From the NCBI RefSeq assembly GCF_000189635.1, contig NW_002476278.1, positions 62,001-126,000 of the forward strand: DNA of 64,000 nucleotides. Reading direction: 5' to 3'. The stretch is from Tetrahymena thermophila SB210. Taxonomy: Eukaryota > Ciliophora > Oligohymenophorea > Hymenostomatida > Tetrahymenidae. The notes below the pieces were generated by a model. The model had not been told where the DNA came from and did not search any database. It saw only the letters and a list, made by a program, of their open reading frames with translations. Positions 53,267-64,000 of this stretch are shown here, one piece after another. Position 1 is the first letter of the stretch. Each line of letters begins with the position of its first letter. Both the position numbers and the translations under genes were made by a program.

Positions 53267-53944
53267 TCAGCCACAAGGTTTATATTCTCTAAAGCCAACC
53301 TAGGCTCCACAGAATGGACAAAAGTGCTTTTTATCTTGACAAGAATCTGTGCAAAAAGGAATAAATGAAAGTACACCAAATGTGCAAAAGAATAGACAAC
53401 AACAAGCCATCCATGTTCCAGTTCCAGGCTCTCTAGTCATAGTACTAACACTCTCTTTTTAGCAAAAATTACATCTAAATGCAGTGGGATATTCACAGTT
53501 ATCTAAGTTAGTAAGCATGGGAACTTAAGGGTTTGCGCTTCCTGAACCTTATATCCTATTTACTTGGGCTTCTAATGGAACACCTTAAGCATAACCTGGA
53601 GGTTAGTATAGAGGTTATACATAGGGAGGTTGTTAATAGAATTAATTACTTCCAGATGATGATCCTTAATAAGAACCACCTTATATCCCATTTTGTGCTT
53701 AATAGCCATTATTTTAAGCTTGAGGATAGTAATTATTGCCAGGATATACTCCATTTTATCCATATTAAGGAGGAGGCATCATAGGTTATCCAATTGGCTA
53801 ACTCATTTATTCATATCCCACATTGTTATTTATATTATTGGCATTGCCATTATAATTTTAATACTAATTGTTTGATTTGATATTATTTTAATTTTAATCA
53901 GTATTTGCTAATGGTGTGTAGTATTCTTTTACAGGTTCACTCAT
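53267..53944 (-). CDS. LITAF-domain membrane protein
   Basis: Single exon, 225 residues. The first 130 residues are Pro/Gln/Gly/Tyr/Asn-rich (QPMMPPPQYGQNGVYPGNN), a disordered cytosolic leader. The LITAF domain follows: CEYPTAFRCNFCQKESVST gives the first CxxC knuckle. TWMACCCLFFCTFGVLSFIP is the short hydrophobic, Cys-rich membrane-inserting helix. DKKHFCPFCGAQVGFREYKP gives the second (H-x-CPxCG) knuckle. In LITAF/SIMPLE proteins the two CxxC halves bind one zinc, and the helix anchors the protein to the cytosolic face of late endosomes and lysosomes. A role in endolysosomal trafficking is inferred from family. The antisense strand carries several standard-code false frames (53533-53875). 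Confidence 0.85.
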
Positions 53945-55248
53945 ATTTTTATAAATTAGAGTTTAAGATTTTCAGAATATTTAAAGCTTAAAAAGTGCTT
54001 ATTTTAAATCTGCTTTGTTTTTAAAAAAATATTTTTTGAAAATGAGATTGGTTTGCCTTAAAAATTTCTTTAGAAATTATAATGTTTATTTGTTTTAATT
54101 TTCTCTTTTTTACGCAAGCTATAAAATCAATTATTTTTTGCAAAAATTAAAAATGCTTGAAGTCAATCTTCTTTGTTGTATGTTTGGCTGATAAGAAATC
54201 TTCAATTCTCTGTTTATACTATAATGATCAATCTATTTTTATATATTAACCTGAAGAGTCAAATGACCATATAAAAAATGAATGTATGAAAGGATAAGAA
54301 AGCCTATCTATTTATAACCTAAATGTTATAAATACTTTATTATTCTTTTACATAATCTCACCATATTAAAACATAGATATCTACTTTGATTTACTAAATA
54401 TTTTCTTTCAAATTTTAAAGCTACAAGTACCATTTTTATTTACAAATAATCTTTAAATTTGCAAAAGAAAAAATTAAATATTTTAAAAGTTTTTCTAGTT
54501 TTTTTCTTTTTATATTCTTCTTTTATCAATATCAAATGGAATATATGATGGTATAAAAGATAATGATTAAGAAAAATAAGATTACTTTATTTATAATTTT
54601 GTAATTAAGTTTAAAGAAAATAGATCAATATATTTTTAATACTTTAATATAAACCTATATTTATTTTATATTTTATTTTAATTTTATGTGGATTACTCAT
54701 CTAAATTTAACAAAAATAAATTTTTAGATAGTTTAAAATTTTTATAACTACAATTAATAATTTGAGAAGTGAAAGTAAGTATTAAATAAATTAAATTAAA
54801 ATTTCTTTTTCTATATGATTTAAATGAAAGATTATTTATTTAAATTAACATAAAAATATTAAAGTTTATTTTATTATGTTATTTATTTAATTTTGTTAAT
54901 AGAAGCTATTAACTAAATAATCTATTTTATACTCCTTCTTTGTAAATAATTTTTTACATCTTAAACATGATAGAATTTGATATTTGGTATTCATTATTTC
55001 CTACAATTAAAAATTTTTAGATTAGCTTAGTGAGTTAAAACATGTATTTTTACATTCGATTGTTAGCTACTTAAGTTATATAGAATAAAATTAGTAGCAT
55101 TTACATAAATTCAATATTTTACTTTTTTTTTAAATAATACTATTAGCTATATGCAACTTTATGTAAATTAATATTTTTGATTTCCAAAAATTAATTAAAG
55201 AAATTAAAGAATTTATAAAATCAATTTTGGTTAAATTTTAATTTATTT
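53945..55248. other. Intergenic region
   Basis: About 1.3 kb of AT-rich DNA between two minus-strand genes. It holds the promoter of the LITAF-type gene; no further feature recognised. Confidence 0.55.
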
Positions 55249-58200
55249 TCAAATATTTTATCTTTGTTAAGCATAATTTTTATTAATTTAATCTATTTTC
55301 TCTTCTAAATCTTCTCTTCTCTTTTTAAATCTATCGTTTTAATAAAATTATTTAATTAAAGGCATAAGGTTTTTTTATTGTCAAAAATTATTATTATTTT
55401 TTTAAATATTTAATTTAAAATAAAAATTTATTTTACTCAGATGCCTCTTGATTTAGCTTGGTAATTTTTTATAATTAATTAGCAATTTTTTCTTCTAATG
55501 AGTTTTGAAGATGGTATTTCTCATTAATAACTCTCTGGTTTTCATTTTGCATCATTTTAATCTGTTAGAGATTAATGAAATTTTATGAGAAAAAATTTAA
55601 TATAAATAAGATATTAATTTCAGTTTAACATATGTTTTAATTAAATCTAATAATTAAATAAATTAGAAAATTTACCTCGGCTTATGTCAATTTAATATTT
55701 TATTTTATGAAATTTATTTCGTCTAATAGTAACTTCTCATCTCCATTTTACTCATTTGTTTATTCAGAATCCATGAAGGCCGCTTCTTTTTACAAAGATT
55801 CTATTTTCTTCTTCATTTTAATTATTCTGTAATTATAAAATAATTCTTAAAATAAAAACAATATTTAATCTTTGTTTACTTTGTGTCAGTATTGATATTT
55901 TTTATATAGAGAGTTTCATATTTGTCTGCAACTATTTTATATTCATCATACTTTTTTTTGTATTCATTTTTCATTTCCTCAACACAGTTCTCACAAAAGC
56001 CCCTAAATAATGAATTCGAGATATTAAATTAAATATATAAAATAATGATTTACTTATATTTAGGGCTAGGAGCACCACATTAGCAAATAGATTAAAACAA
56101 AATTTTAGCCTTATTTGCTTCTTCACTAAGTTAAATAGGTGCAGTGGTTCTTTTTGGTTTTTAGGGGTCCATAGCTTTTGCATTAGATCTTTTTTGAATG
56201 TCTTCTAGTTCTTTAATGGCATTTTCTTGCTTTATAATCTCTTTCTAAGTTTTTTATAATTCTGTACTCAATAATTGATTTTCTTTTTACTTATCTTGTA
56301 TCATCTTTTTGATGGTATATAAATCATATTCTTTTTTCTCCTCTTTTAAAACTGATTGATTTGCTGCTTTTGCTCCTCCTTTATTAATGCTTGAGTCTTT
56401 TTTAGATTGTGCAATAGACTATTCTTATTTTAAAAAGACTGATTTTTCAGCTCTTGGAACTCTGTCTTTCATTTTTATAAAAAATTCAAATTTTTTATTA
56501 GAGAATATAATAAAAGTCCATAAATAATCGCTTGAAGGTGGCTGCATTTATTATTTTTAGGTTAACATTTTTTTTTTATTAATTGAAATTTAAGATAAAT
56601 TATTAACTGACTCATTATCTCCTTCTTCTATTTATTGAATTGAATAATCTTCTTGTGATTTACTAGCATCTAATAAAATTAAATCGCTAATTTTAATAAT
56701 TGAAGTCTCCATTAAATCTGTATCTGAAAAAATTTATAAAACTAAGTTGTCCTATTCATGTTAAAATAAAATTTTTTATTTATACTATTTTTTAATAAAT
56801 TTTACCCTGAAATCAAAGGACTCATATGTGTACTCTTGGTCTTAACTTTTTTTCTTGTTGCCAAAACTAATAACATGTTCTTGAGAGTTCTTTTTATACT
56901 TTAATGCTTCTCTACTTAAACTACTTAATTTTAAGGTTAGTGAATAATTAGAATCGATAATATCACTTGTAATCATTTTTTATTCTAGTCCAAAAGGAAT
57001 ACAGATAGTGATTAGTTGTTGGGGATATTCAATAAAATAATTATATTTATAATTAACTTATAGAGTAAGAGAGAGCTTTTAATTAATAGTCTCATCATAA
57101 AAAGAGCAAATAATTTACTCAAACGAGTTCAATTTCAGTTTAATTTTTTCTAATTTAATATCTTTATTATAATTTTCTTAATTTGTAGAGTAGTTAAAAT
57201 TTATATGATATTGCTTTTAAAAAATATATTCGTTATCTTCATCATCTTCCTCTAAATCACCTGAGTACACTTTTTTTATTTTAACTACAAAAAATAGATC
57301 ACCTGATCTGTTGAACTCAAAATTTTTAAAGTAATCAATAGTAAACTTTGGGATAATGCTACTAAAATTTATATTCTTTTCAAACTTTTTGTCAGAATTG
57401 ATTTCATGAATGTTGAGCTAGTACACAAACTATCTAAGCAATTTTTATTTATCTTTTGTTAAATTTTATTATGGTGGTATGTATAAACCTAAAGTGTAAA
57501 GACCAGCTGAATTATCTTAGGGTGTTTAATTGAAATTGTCAACTTCAATAAAGTCAAAGTTAAATTTAAAATAGACTGTATTGTTAAAAAAGTCAAGTTT
57601 TTATGAATTATCTTTTGTATATTTATTATTAGCATATCTTTTATTAATATCGGGAATACTTAAGGGCAATATAATAAACCCTTCTGTATTAAAAAAGTAG
57701 ATATTTTTTATTTATTCTGAGCAAAAGGCTAAGACTTCATCATTCTTAGATATAGTCCTCAACTCTATAATAAGAGACTCTAAACTAGAAGTAATTTAAA
57801 ATATTAGAGAAGAAGAAATATCAGTATCAACACAAATTTAAATCACATAGTCCTCTGTTTTAGAATAAGAATAAAATTTATCGTTTATTCTCTCAAAATA
57901 GCATCTTGAATTTTCTTTTTCTAACTTATACAAAACATCTTATTTTTTGAAACTCTTTTTATCAAACCTATTCACTACTAGACGGATTGTATAGCAAATT
58001 GTTCCTAATTTAACTATTTTCAAATATAAAATTAAAATTTATGAAAATAATGGTATTTATTGTTTTTATTTACTTCTGAGATCAAATTGCTCAGAGAGTG
58101 CACTCTACGGAATAACTTACTCAACTAAATCAATTAAATTCCATATCTCACTTAACGAGAGTCTTAAAACTTACAATTTTTATTATTTGCTAATAACATT

Positions 58201-60548
58201 CTTAATCGAAGTTTTTATTTCTGAAACTAATTAATCAGAGTCTTCTTTATAATTAATAATTTCTTTTACCCAAGTTACACTGTCTTCAATTAAAAATTTG
58301 TTGTATCCAAAATGATCTATCGAAAATTTTATAGTACCTTATTTATAAAGTATATTTAAATGAATATTCTTAATTGTTTATAAATGATAAAATTGTTAGT
58401 TAGTTAGTTTACCTATAATATCATCATTCTTATCATTGTCTAAAATATCTTGTTTATTGCTACTCAGTTTATTTTTTGCTTCAATTTAATTAAAATTACT
58501 CTCCACTCTACCATCTTTATCTAAATAAATATATCCTAAAATTAAATTGTTTTCAGGTACTTTAAAAAAGCTTTCTTCATAAACACCAATCAGGTTATCT
58601 GATTTTCTATGATCTCCACTATATAATTTGATAGAAATGTAGTCGAATGGACAAGAGGTCTTAAAGAAAATATGATTATTTTTTTAGGAAAATTTCAAGT
58701 CTTTATAATCTGCTTTAGAATCTACTAAAATAGGCTCGTAGCTCATTAGGTGCTAGTAATTCTTAATGTAAATCTTAAAATCTTCATCTATTGGGAAGTC
58801 ACCTTCTAATTTCGAGACGCTATTTTAACTTTCATCTTGCTAAGTTATTTCGAAAAGATAATAAATTATAAAATTTCAATAGTTTGTTGTTTATATATAT
58901 GCTTACCAATATTCTTCTAAATAGTTCTTCTGGAATTGCAGCATCTACATTTTCTTCAGCATCTTGAAAATTCTTTTTATAAACTAAATCATGCTGATAG
59001 TCCCATGTCGATATTTTTTATACATTTTAACTATAATGTGCAAACGGTTTTAGCCTCCAGACTTAGTTAATCAACTCATTATCCATGGAGTACAATGAAA
59101 TCTCCATATGTGTTGGCTATTAGGTTTCATTGAATACAGATGTTTCTAATATTTTAATGCTAGTAAAGCCTAGAAATTTATTATGAAATTAGGTTTTTTC
59201 AGGAATCATAGATATCGTAAAGTTTGTTTGTAAAATTTAATCAAATGTTTCATTAAACATTTAATATCCTTTTCCTTTCGAGATTAAATCTTCTATAGAA
59301 ATCTCCACTGGCTTTCCTAAAAGTGATTCTGATTTCAATTTAGTTTCTTTATATGTTATTTATCCATAGCTATCCAATTGAAAAGTTTCATATATTTACT
59401 CGAATAATTGAACTGTTATTTATCCCATGTTTCTTGTATAAAATAAGTACAAATCATCTCTTTCCTATAAATGATGAAAATAAATAGAGTCAATAAATTC
59501 CAAAATTAAAACATAAAATATAATAATGTACTGGATCATCAAGATACACTTAACATTTTTACTTAGCTAATTATATTTGTATCAAATATCTACAAAACCA
59601 GTTAGTTGAAGTTGTTAAAATCATCTAATCTCTGAGACTTTGTTTTCTTTGCTTTACAAATTCGGTATACTTCTCTATATCTTTCAGAGTGAAAGACAAT
59701 AATATTACATTTTTACCAGGCTGCTGTTATTGTATGCCAAGCTTTTTTGCTTACTAATTTTTCTTATCTTTGAATATTTACAAAGTTTACTCATTCTAGT
59801 CTTCTACATAAGAAAGAATTGTTGCATCAAATACAAGAGCAAATTTTATATAAGTAGATTTGTGTTCTCCATCTTTTCTAGAATCAAATTTACATGTAAA
59901 GGTATCGAAAGGTTTTTCTTTCGTTAAATTTAATTCATGCAATTTAAATTTTTATTTAACTTAAACTTCAGCATCCTCATCAATTGTTATCAATTTAAAC
60001 TCAATTTCTTCTTCAGTTTAATTCCTCTCAAACGGAACCTCCAACATAGTTCTCAATTTACCTTCTATCCAGTTTTTATCTCCAAATCTATAGTAAATCA
60101 ATGTTTTGAGTTAGTTTCTATCATTAATTTATCTTGCCCTTTCTTTTTGTTACACAAATTTACCTCCACTAATTTCACGAAGATAAATTAAATAATTATT
60201 TTTTCTATACTCAACTTTTGGCAAAGCTTTATTTGAAACCTATGCCTATAAAATGTCTTATTTACTTTTGTTTTAGCTCTATTTACTAGAAACACTAAGA
60301 TTATCTCTACTTTTTTCAATTTCCTTTTAGCTTTACTATTATTTATCATTTTAATTATCTTCTAAATCGAATTCATCTTAATTGTATTAATCAGCATCAT
60401 CATCTTCATTTTTCTTTTCAGCTTCTTTTTCTTCTTAATGAGACTAATCTTTTTCAAATTCTTCATTATATTAATCATGAGAATCTTCAGGTATTTCTTC
60501 AACACTTGCTTCATTGAACTTAGCTAACGTTTCCTAATTTCTGGACAT
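55249..60548 (-). CDS. Large protein with C2-like segments and coiled-coil tail
   Basis: 1,570 residues from nine exons (introns 59465-59531, 58840-58906, 58338-58412, 56752-56805, 56003-56053, 55827-55879, 55562-55675, 55331-55436). A further in-frame 60-nt intron at 58014-58073 is likely, giving 1,550. Not recognised. After an acidic, Q-rich head come repeated beta-rich stretches (YLIYLREISGGKFVQQ; FTISMIPEKTQFHNKFLGFT) of the kind seen in C2-type domains. The last quarter is a coiled coil (MIQDKQKENQLLSTELQKTQ) interrupted by CQCGAPSPKYKGFCENCVEE, a CxC...CxxC zinc-knuckle-like pair split by an intron. It ends KRREDLEEKIDQINKNY. C2 plus coiled coil suits a scaffold or ciliary protein, but this is only a suggestion. 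Confidence 0.72.
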
Positions 60549-60924
60549 GTCTTTCTTATTTTAATAATTAATTCAAATACTATAAAATATCTAAAAAAGA
60601 ACTATTTAATAATAATCAATAAATAACTGGTTTAGAATTTTAATAATCTTAGCATATCTATCTATTAATTTATTTATATATTATTTAAATTATAAGTTTT
60701 AAAAATCAGAAATAAATTAAAAATTAATTGAGTTTTTGATTAAAATTATATAAAAATAAATTTATTTATTTTATTATTACAAAGAAATAATTTTCTAATA
60801 TAAAAGGCTTAAATTATATTTATATACAAAAAAGTTTATTTAGTAAATTAATTAATTTTATTATTTTAGTAAACTCTAAAATTTTTTTATTTAACGGTAT
60901 TAATTATTCAAATCAATCAAATAT
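60549..60924. other. Intergenic spacer
   Basis: 376 bases between two minus-strand genes. AT-rich; nothing recognised beyond the presumed promoter of the large gene starting at 60548. Confidence 0.55.
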
Positions 60925-63900
60925 TCATTCATTTTTTTGATAAAGTGGTATATGGAATTCCTCTGCATCGCTCTATACTTCAGAGCCTTCTGCTTATTCT
61001 CTTTAAAAGTACTATTATTATAAGCTGAAACTAACTTACTGTTAATCTTGTAACTTATCTATCATTTATTCATCCTAGCTCCAATTAGAGAGTTCGTGTT
61101 TCTCAATTTTTGATTCAGAGTCAGAAATAGGTGTTTCTTCTTAGCATTTCCATGTATTAATCTCATTATTAATATTAAAATTTTGTTATGTAAATAAACT
61201 TTTCTAAGATTTTTATTAGTTCAATTGCTATGGTATTTAAGCATCTTCTCTAAAAGTAGGAAAGTTATGAAGCTTTGATTAAGAAGGCTATTTATTCATA
61301 AATTTTTCTTCTTTCATAGAATTAACTATCTAGAATTATTTGAAGCTTTATTATTTTTAATCAGTATCCTCATTGTTCCTATCTTCTACTAAACTGTTTA
61401 ATCCTAAAGATTTAAGCAATTCATCCTCATTTTAGGAAGCAATACTTTTTTAAACTCTATTTTAAAGTTAATTGATAGTCATCTTTTACTAAGTTATAAT
61501 TCTGTTTCTTTAAATATTTATTAAAAATAAATTAATTACCTTATTTAATTTAAAAATAAAAAAACTAAATTTACAAATTCTCATTTTCTTTTTCAAAAAA
61601 TTGAATATCTTATTCCTTTTAGCCTAAGTCTCTGTTGAATTTTTAAATAGCCTCCTATATCCTCTTTATAAAATAATTTACAAACTAATGCAAATAAAAA
61701 ATTAACTTACATCGTGCAATTTTTTTTCTTATTCTTTTTGGGCTATTTACTTATTTCTCGACTCTAAATGAAGAATTTCAATCTGCTTTCTCAAATCATT
61801 AAACTATTATTCAGTTTATCTTTTATTTTCATCTTCTTTTTCCTTTGCTAAATTTAAGATATTTTACTAATTTCTTACTTAGATTTAAAGCTCTTCATTT
61901 AATTTCTTCAACTTCTTAGTTTCTTCCTCCTTTTATATTAAAGTTTCCTTTAATTAATTATTCTATTGATTTAATATTATTTTAAATATTAAAAACTATT
62001 AAATACTTTTTCTTCAAGCAATTTATCTATTTATTTCCTTGAACTAGCTAGCTGTTCCTTTTAGATTTCATTTTAGAGTTTATTTTAGTAGTTTTAGATC
62101 TCTCCCTCCATTTCTTAAATCTTTTCTTTATATGCTTAGATTTGCTTTTCTGTTAATTTTTGTTAGTTTTCAGAGAAAAATTTGTTTCTTTCACTTTCTA
62201 GGACAACTTTTTTTACTTCTCTATCCTTTTATTTACATAATTAAATCATATTACTAATTATTTTATAGAAAAATTAAACTCTAAAAATCTAATTTTTGTA
62301 TTTACAATTTAAGTTTAGGTGAGCTGTTAGTAATTTTTTTCTAATTCTTCCAATTATACTTTATGACTTTTTTGCTAAGATTAAAGTTGATTCAATAAAT
62401 CATCATTTTATTTTTAAATTTCTGAAATCTTTGTTATCAATCTGTCATAGTCACATCTTTAAGCTTAGAGCTCTTGTTCAAGTTCTTGAAGCCTTGTTTT
62501 TAAACGCAATTATTCAACCTCAGCTGATTAGGTAAATCCAAATTATTTCATTTTTTCTGAACTCTCTTTCTTGCTTATTTAAATTAATTTATCATTCTTC
62601 TCGTTTAAATCTTCTGAAAGTATTTTAATCTATTCTTTAAATTAGCTGATTTAGTCTTTGGTATTGTTTTATTCTTCACATTTTATTTTTAAACTATTCT
62701 TTAATTCTATATTCTTTTAATTTAAATCATCTATTTGCTTTTTTAAATCTTGTAAAACTTATTAATACTCAGAAATTCTCTCTTCATATTTCTATTTTTA
62801 AATTTAATTTTGCTTCTCCCCTTTTTATTAGAGATTTTTCAGCTCTCTGTTTTAATATACTAAATCTTCATTTATCTTTTCTAATTCAATTTATTTCAAC
62901 TCTAAATCTTCTTTTATTTTTTGAATTTCTTCCAATCTTTGTTCATAAACCTAATTTAAAATAATATAAATTCTTAACTTAAAAGCAATTTATTATCTTT
63001 CATAAGAGAAAAATATTTAATTATCATAAAATCTACCTTTTTATTTTTCTCACTATTTTTATTCTATCCATCTAAATCTTATAATTTTTATTATTATGAG
63101 TGAATAATTTAGCTATTTTATCGAATTTGTTCCATAAGCATTTAGTTATTTAATTTTAATTTATCTTTTTCTTTTCCAGTCTCTTCTAGCTAGTTTTAAA
63201 GCTAATTGTTTTATTATTTCAGTTAAAATAATTCATTTTAATCTATTGACACCTACTCTCTAAGAACATTCAATTATTGTTCAACTTTAGAACTTTTAGG
63301 AGAAGATAATTCCTTTCTTTAAATTTAAAATAAGTATTAATTAGTTATAATACATTGATATTATTTACTGCTTTATTTCCTTTAAGTTCATAAATTTTTC
63401 CATCCATTTAGCAATTTAACTTTCTTTGTCTTCAATAATGCTTGTAAGCCTATCACACTCGTTGCTCAATTTTTATTCTATTTCTGTTTTCTCAAATATT
63501 TATTGTAATCTCTTTTCTTACATCTCTAATTGCTACTCTCTTTTTTTTACATCAAATAAATTATTAGGTTAATGAATTTTTATTACTTTTTTAGAATCAT
63601 ATTTTATGAATTGAATAAAACTGCTTCAGTTTACAATGAAATATTTCAAATTGATTTGCTTATTTAACAATTTATCGTGCATGAAAGTTTAGCACTAGAG
63701 TAAATATTAGATTAAATTAATTTGGTCTTTATTAGCTTTCAATAAATTTTGAGTTTAACGGATATGATAAAGTATTATTTCAAAATATTAATTGAAGATT
63801 TATGCTATAAAATTAATTGTAATAATAACGAATAATTAATTACTCTTTCTGTATTTTTATGTATTATGCTATCTCTTTGTTTAGGCTATCGATAGTCTTC

Positions 63901-64000
63901 CTTAAATCTAAATTATCTTTTGACTAAGATTTAAATTAGTCTTGTAGTTTATGGATTGTTGTACGCAAGTTTTTATTATCATATTCTAGGTTTTAATTTT
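60925..64000 (-). CDS. Long coiled-coil protein, N-terminus beyond the window
   Basis: Partial: it enters from the right edge and ends at TGA 60925-60927. Introns are numerous; two placed with confidence are 61508-61574 and one just upstream of RIQEAIQKF (about 61661-61707). Nearly all visible sequence is heptad-rich coiled coil, for example NLDLRKTIDSLNKEIAQYI near the right edge, QQLEMQEKRLQQIFEKTEIE, KNSEKNKK, EERISEYQQVLQDLKKQIDD, and FFEKENENLNRIITQQKMTI. The final ~180 residues leave the coil and are Q/S/N-rich with acidic patches (ETPISDSESKIEKHE; DAEEFHIPLYQKNE). Such proteins are typical of basal bodies, cortex or Golgi tethers, but no family can be named without the N-terminus. Confidence 0.7.

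Overview
This window is ciliate macronuclear DNA, most likely from Tetrahymena or a close oligohymenophorean relative. It is extremely AT-rich. The long reading frames appear only when TAA and TAG are read as glutamine and TGA is the sole stop. Introns are short (about 42-114 nt, a few longer), start GTAA/GTAT and end in T-rich AG. With the standard code the genes fall apart into small false ORFs. All gene models here were assembled by hand under the ciliate code. For each spliced gene the exon lengths sum to a whole number of codons.

Layout, left to right. 1-1.7 kb: intergenic, with a relic of a Tetrahymena-type leucine-rich repeat. 1.7-2.6 kb (+): Ser/Lys-rich protein. 3.05-3.57 kb (+): NDUFA6-like LYR subunit of mitochondrial complex I. 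4.8-12.2 kb (+): a ~2,350-residue Q/N/S-rich low-complexity protein. 12.8-22.4 kb (+): a 2,798-residue EML-type WD40 protein with an N-terminal EF-hand and 18 introns. 22.6-23.5 kb (-): unknown protein. 24.1-27.2 kb (+): MST/Hippo kinase with a SARAH domain. 28.1-29.2 kb (-): unknown Q-rich protein. 29.8-32.5 kb (-): GCK-III type STE20 kinase. 33.6-35.8 kb (+): Q/N-rich protein with a polyglutamine tail. 36.0-37.9 kb (-): KNL1/Spc7-like kinetochore candidate. 38.5-40.6 kb (+): TTC14-like TPR protein. 40.8-42.2 kb (-): permuted papain-like amidase. 42.5-43.1 kb (-): EFCAB11-like EF-hand protein. 44.4-44.8 kb (+): small secreted Cys protein. 47.1-51.6 kb (-): two tandem Na+/H+ exchanger paralogues. 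53.3-53.9 kb (-): LITAF-domain protein. 55.2-60.5 kb (-): a 1,570-residue protein with a CxC/CxxC motif and coiled-coil tail. 60.9-64.0 kb (-): long coiled-coil protein whose N-terminus lies beyond the window.

There are no operons. Genes are single, in mixed orientation, separated by 0.2-2.3 kb of AT-rich DNA. Several products belong to cytoskeleton, cell-cycle and cell-shape biology: the EML protein, two STE20 kinases of different classes, the KNL1 candidate and the coiled-coil proteins. The most informative observations are: (1) a C-terminal exon that completes the GCK-III kinase; (2) a tandem pair of exchangers with an altered transport motif; (3) rare CGCG/CCCGC motifs upstream of several genes in otherwise GC-poor DNA; (4) the KNL1 candidate; and (5) an SH-type permuted amidase. 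I saw no rRNA, tRNA, CRISPR array or intact mobile element.
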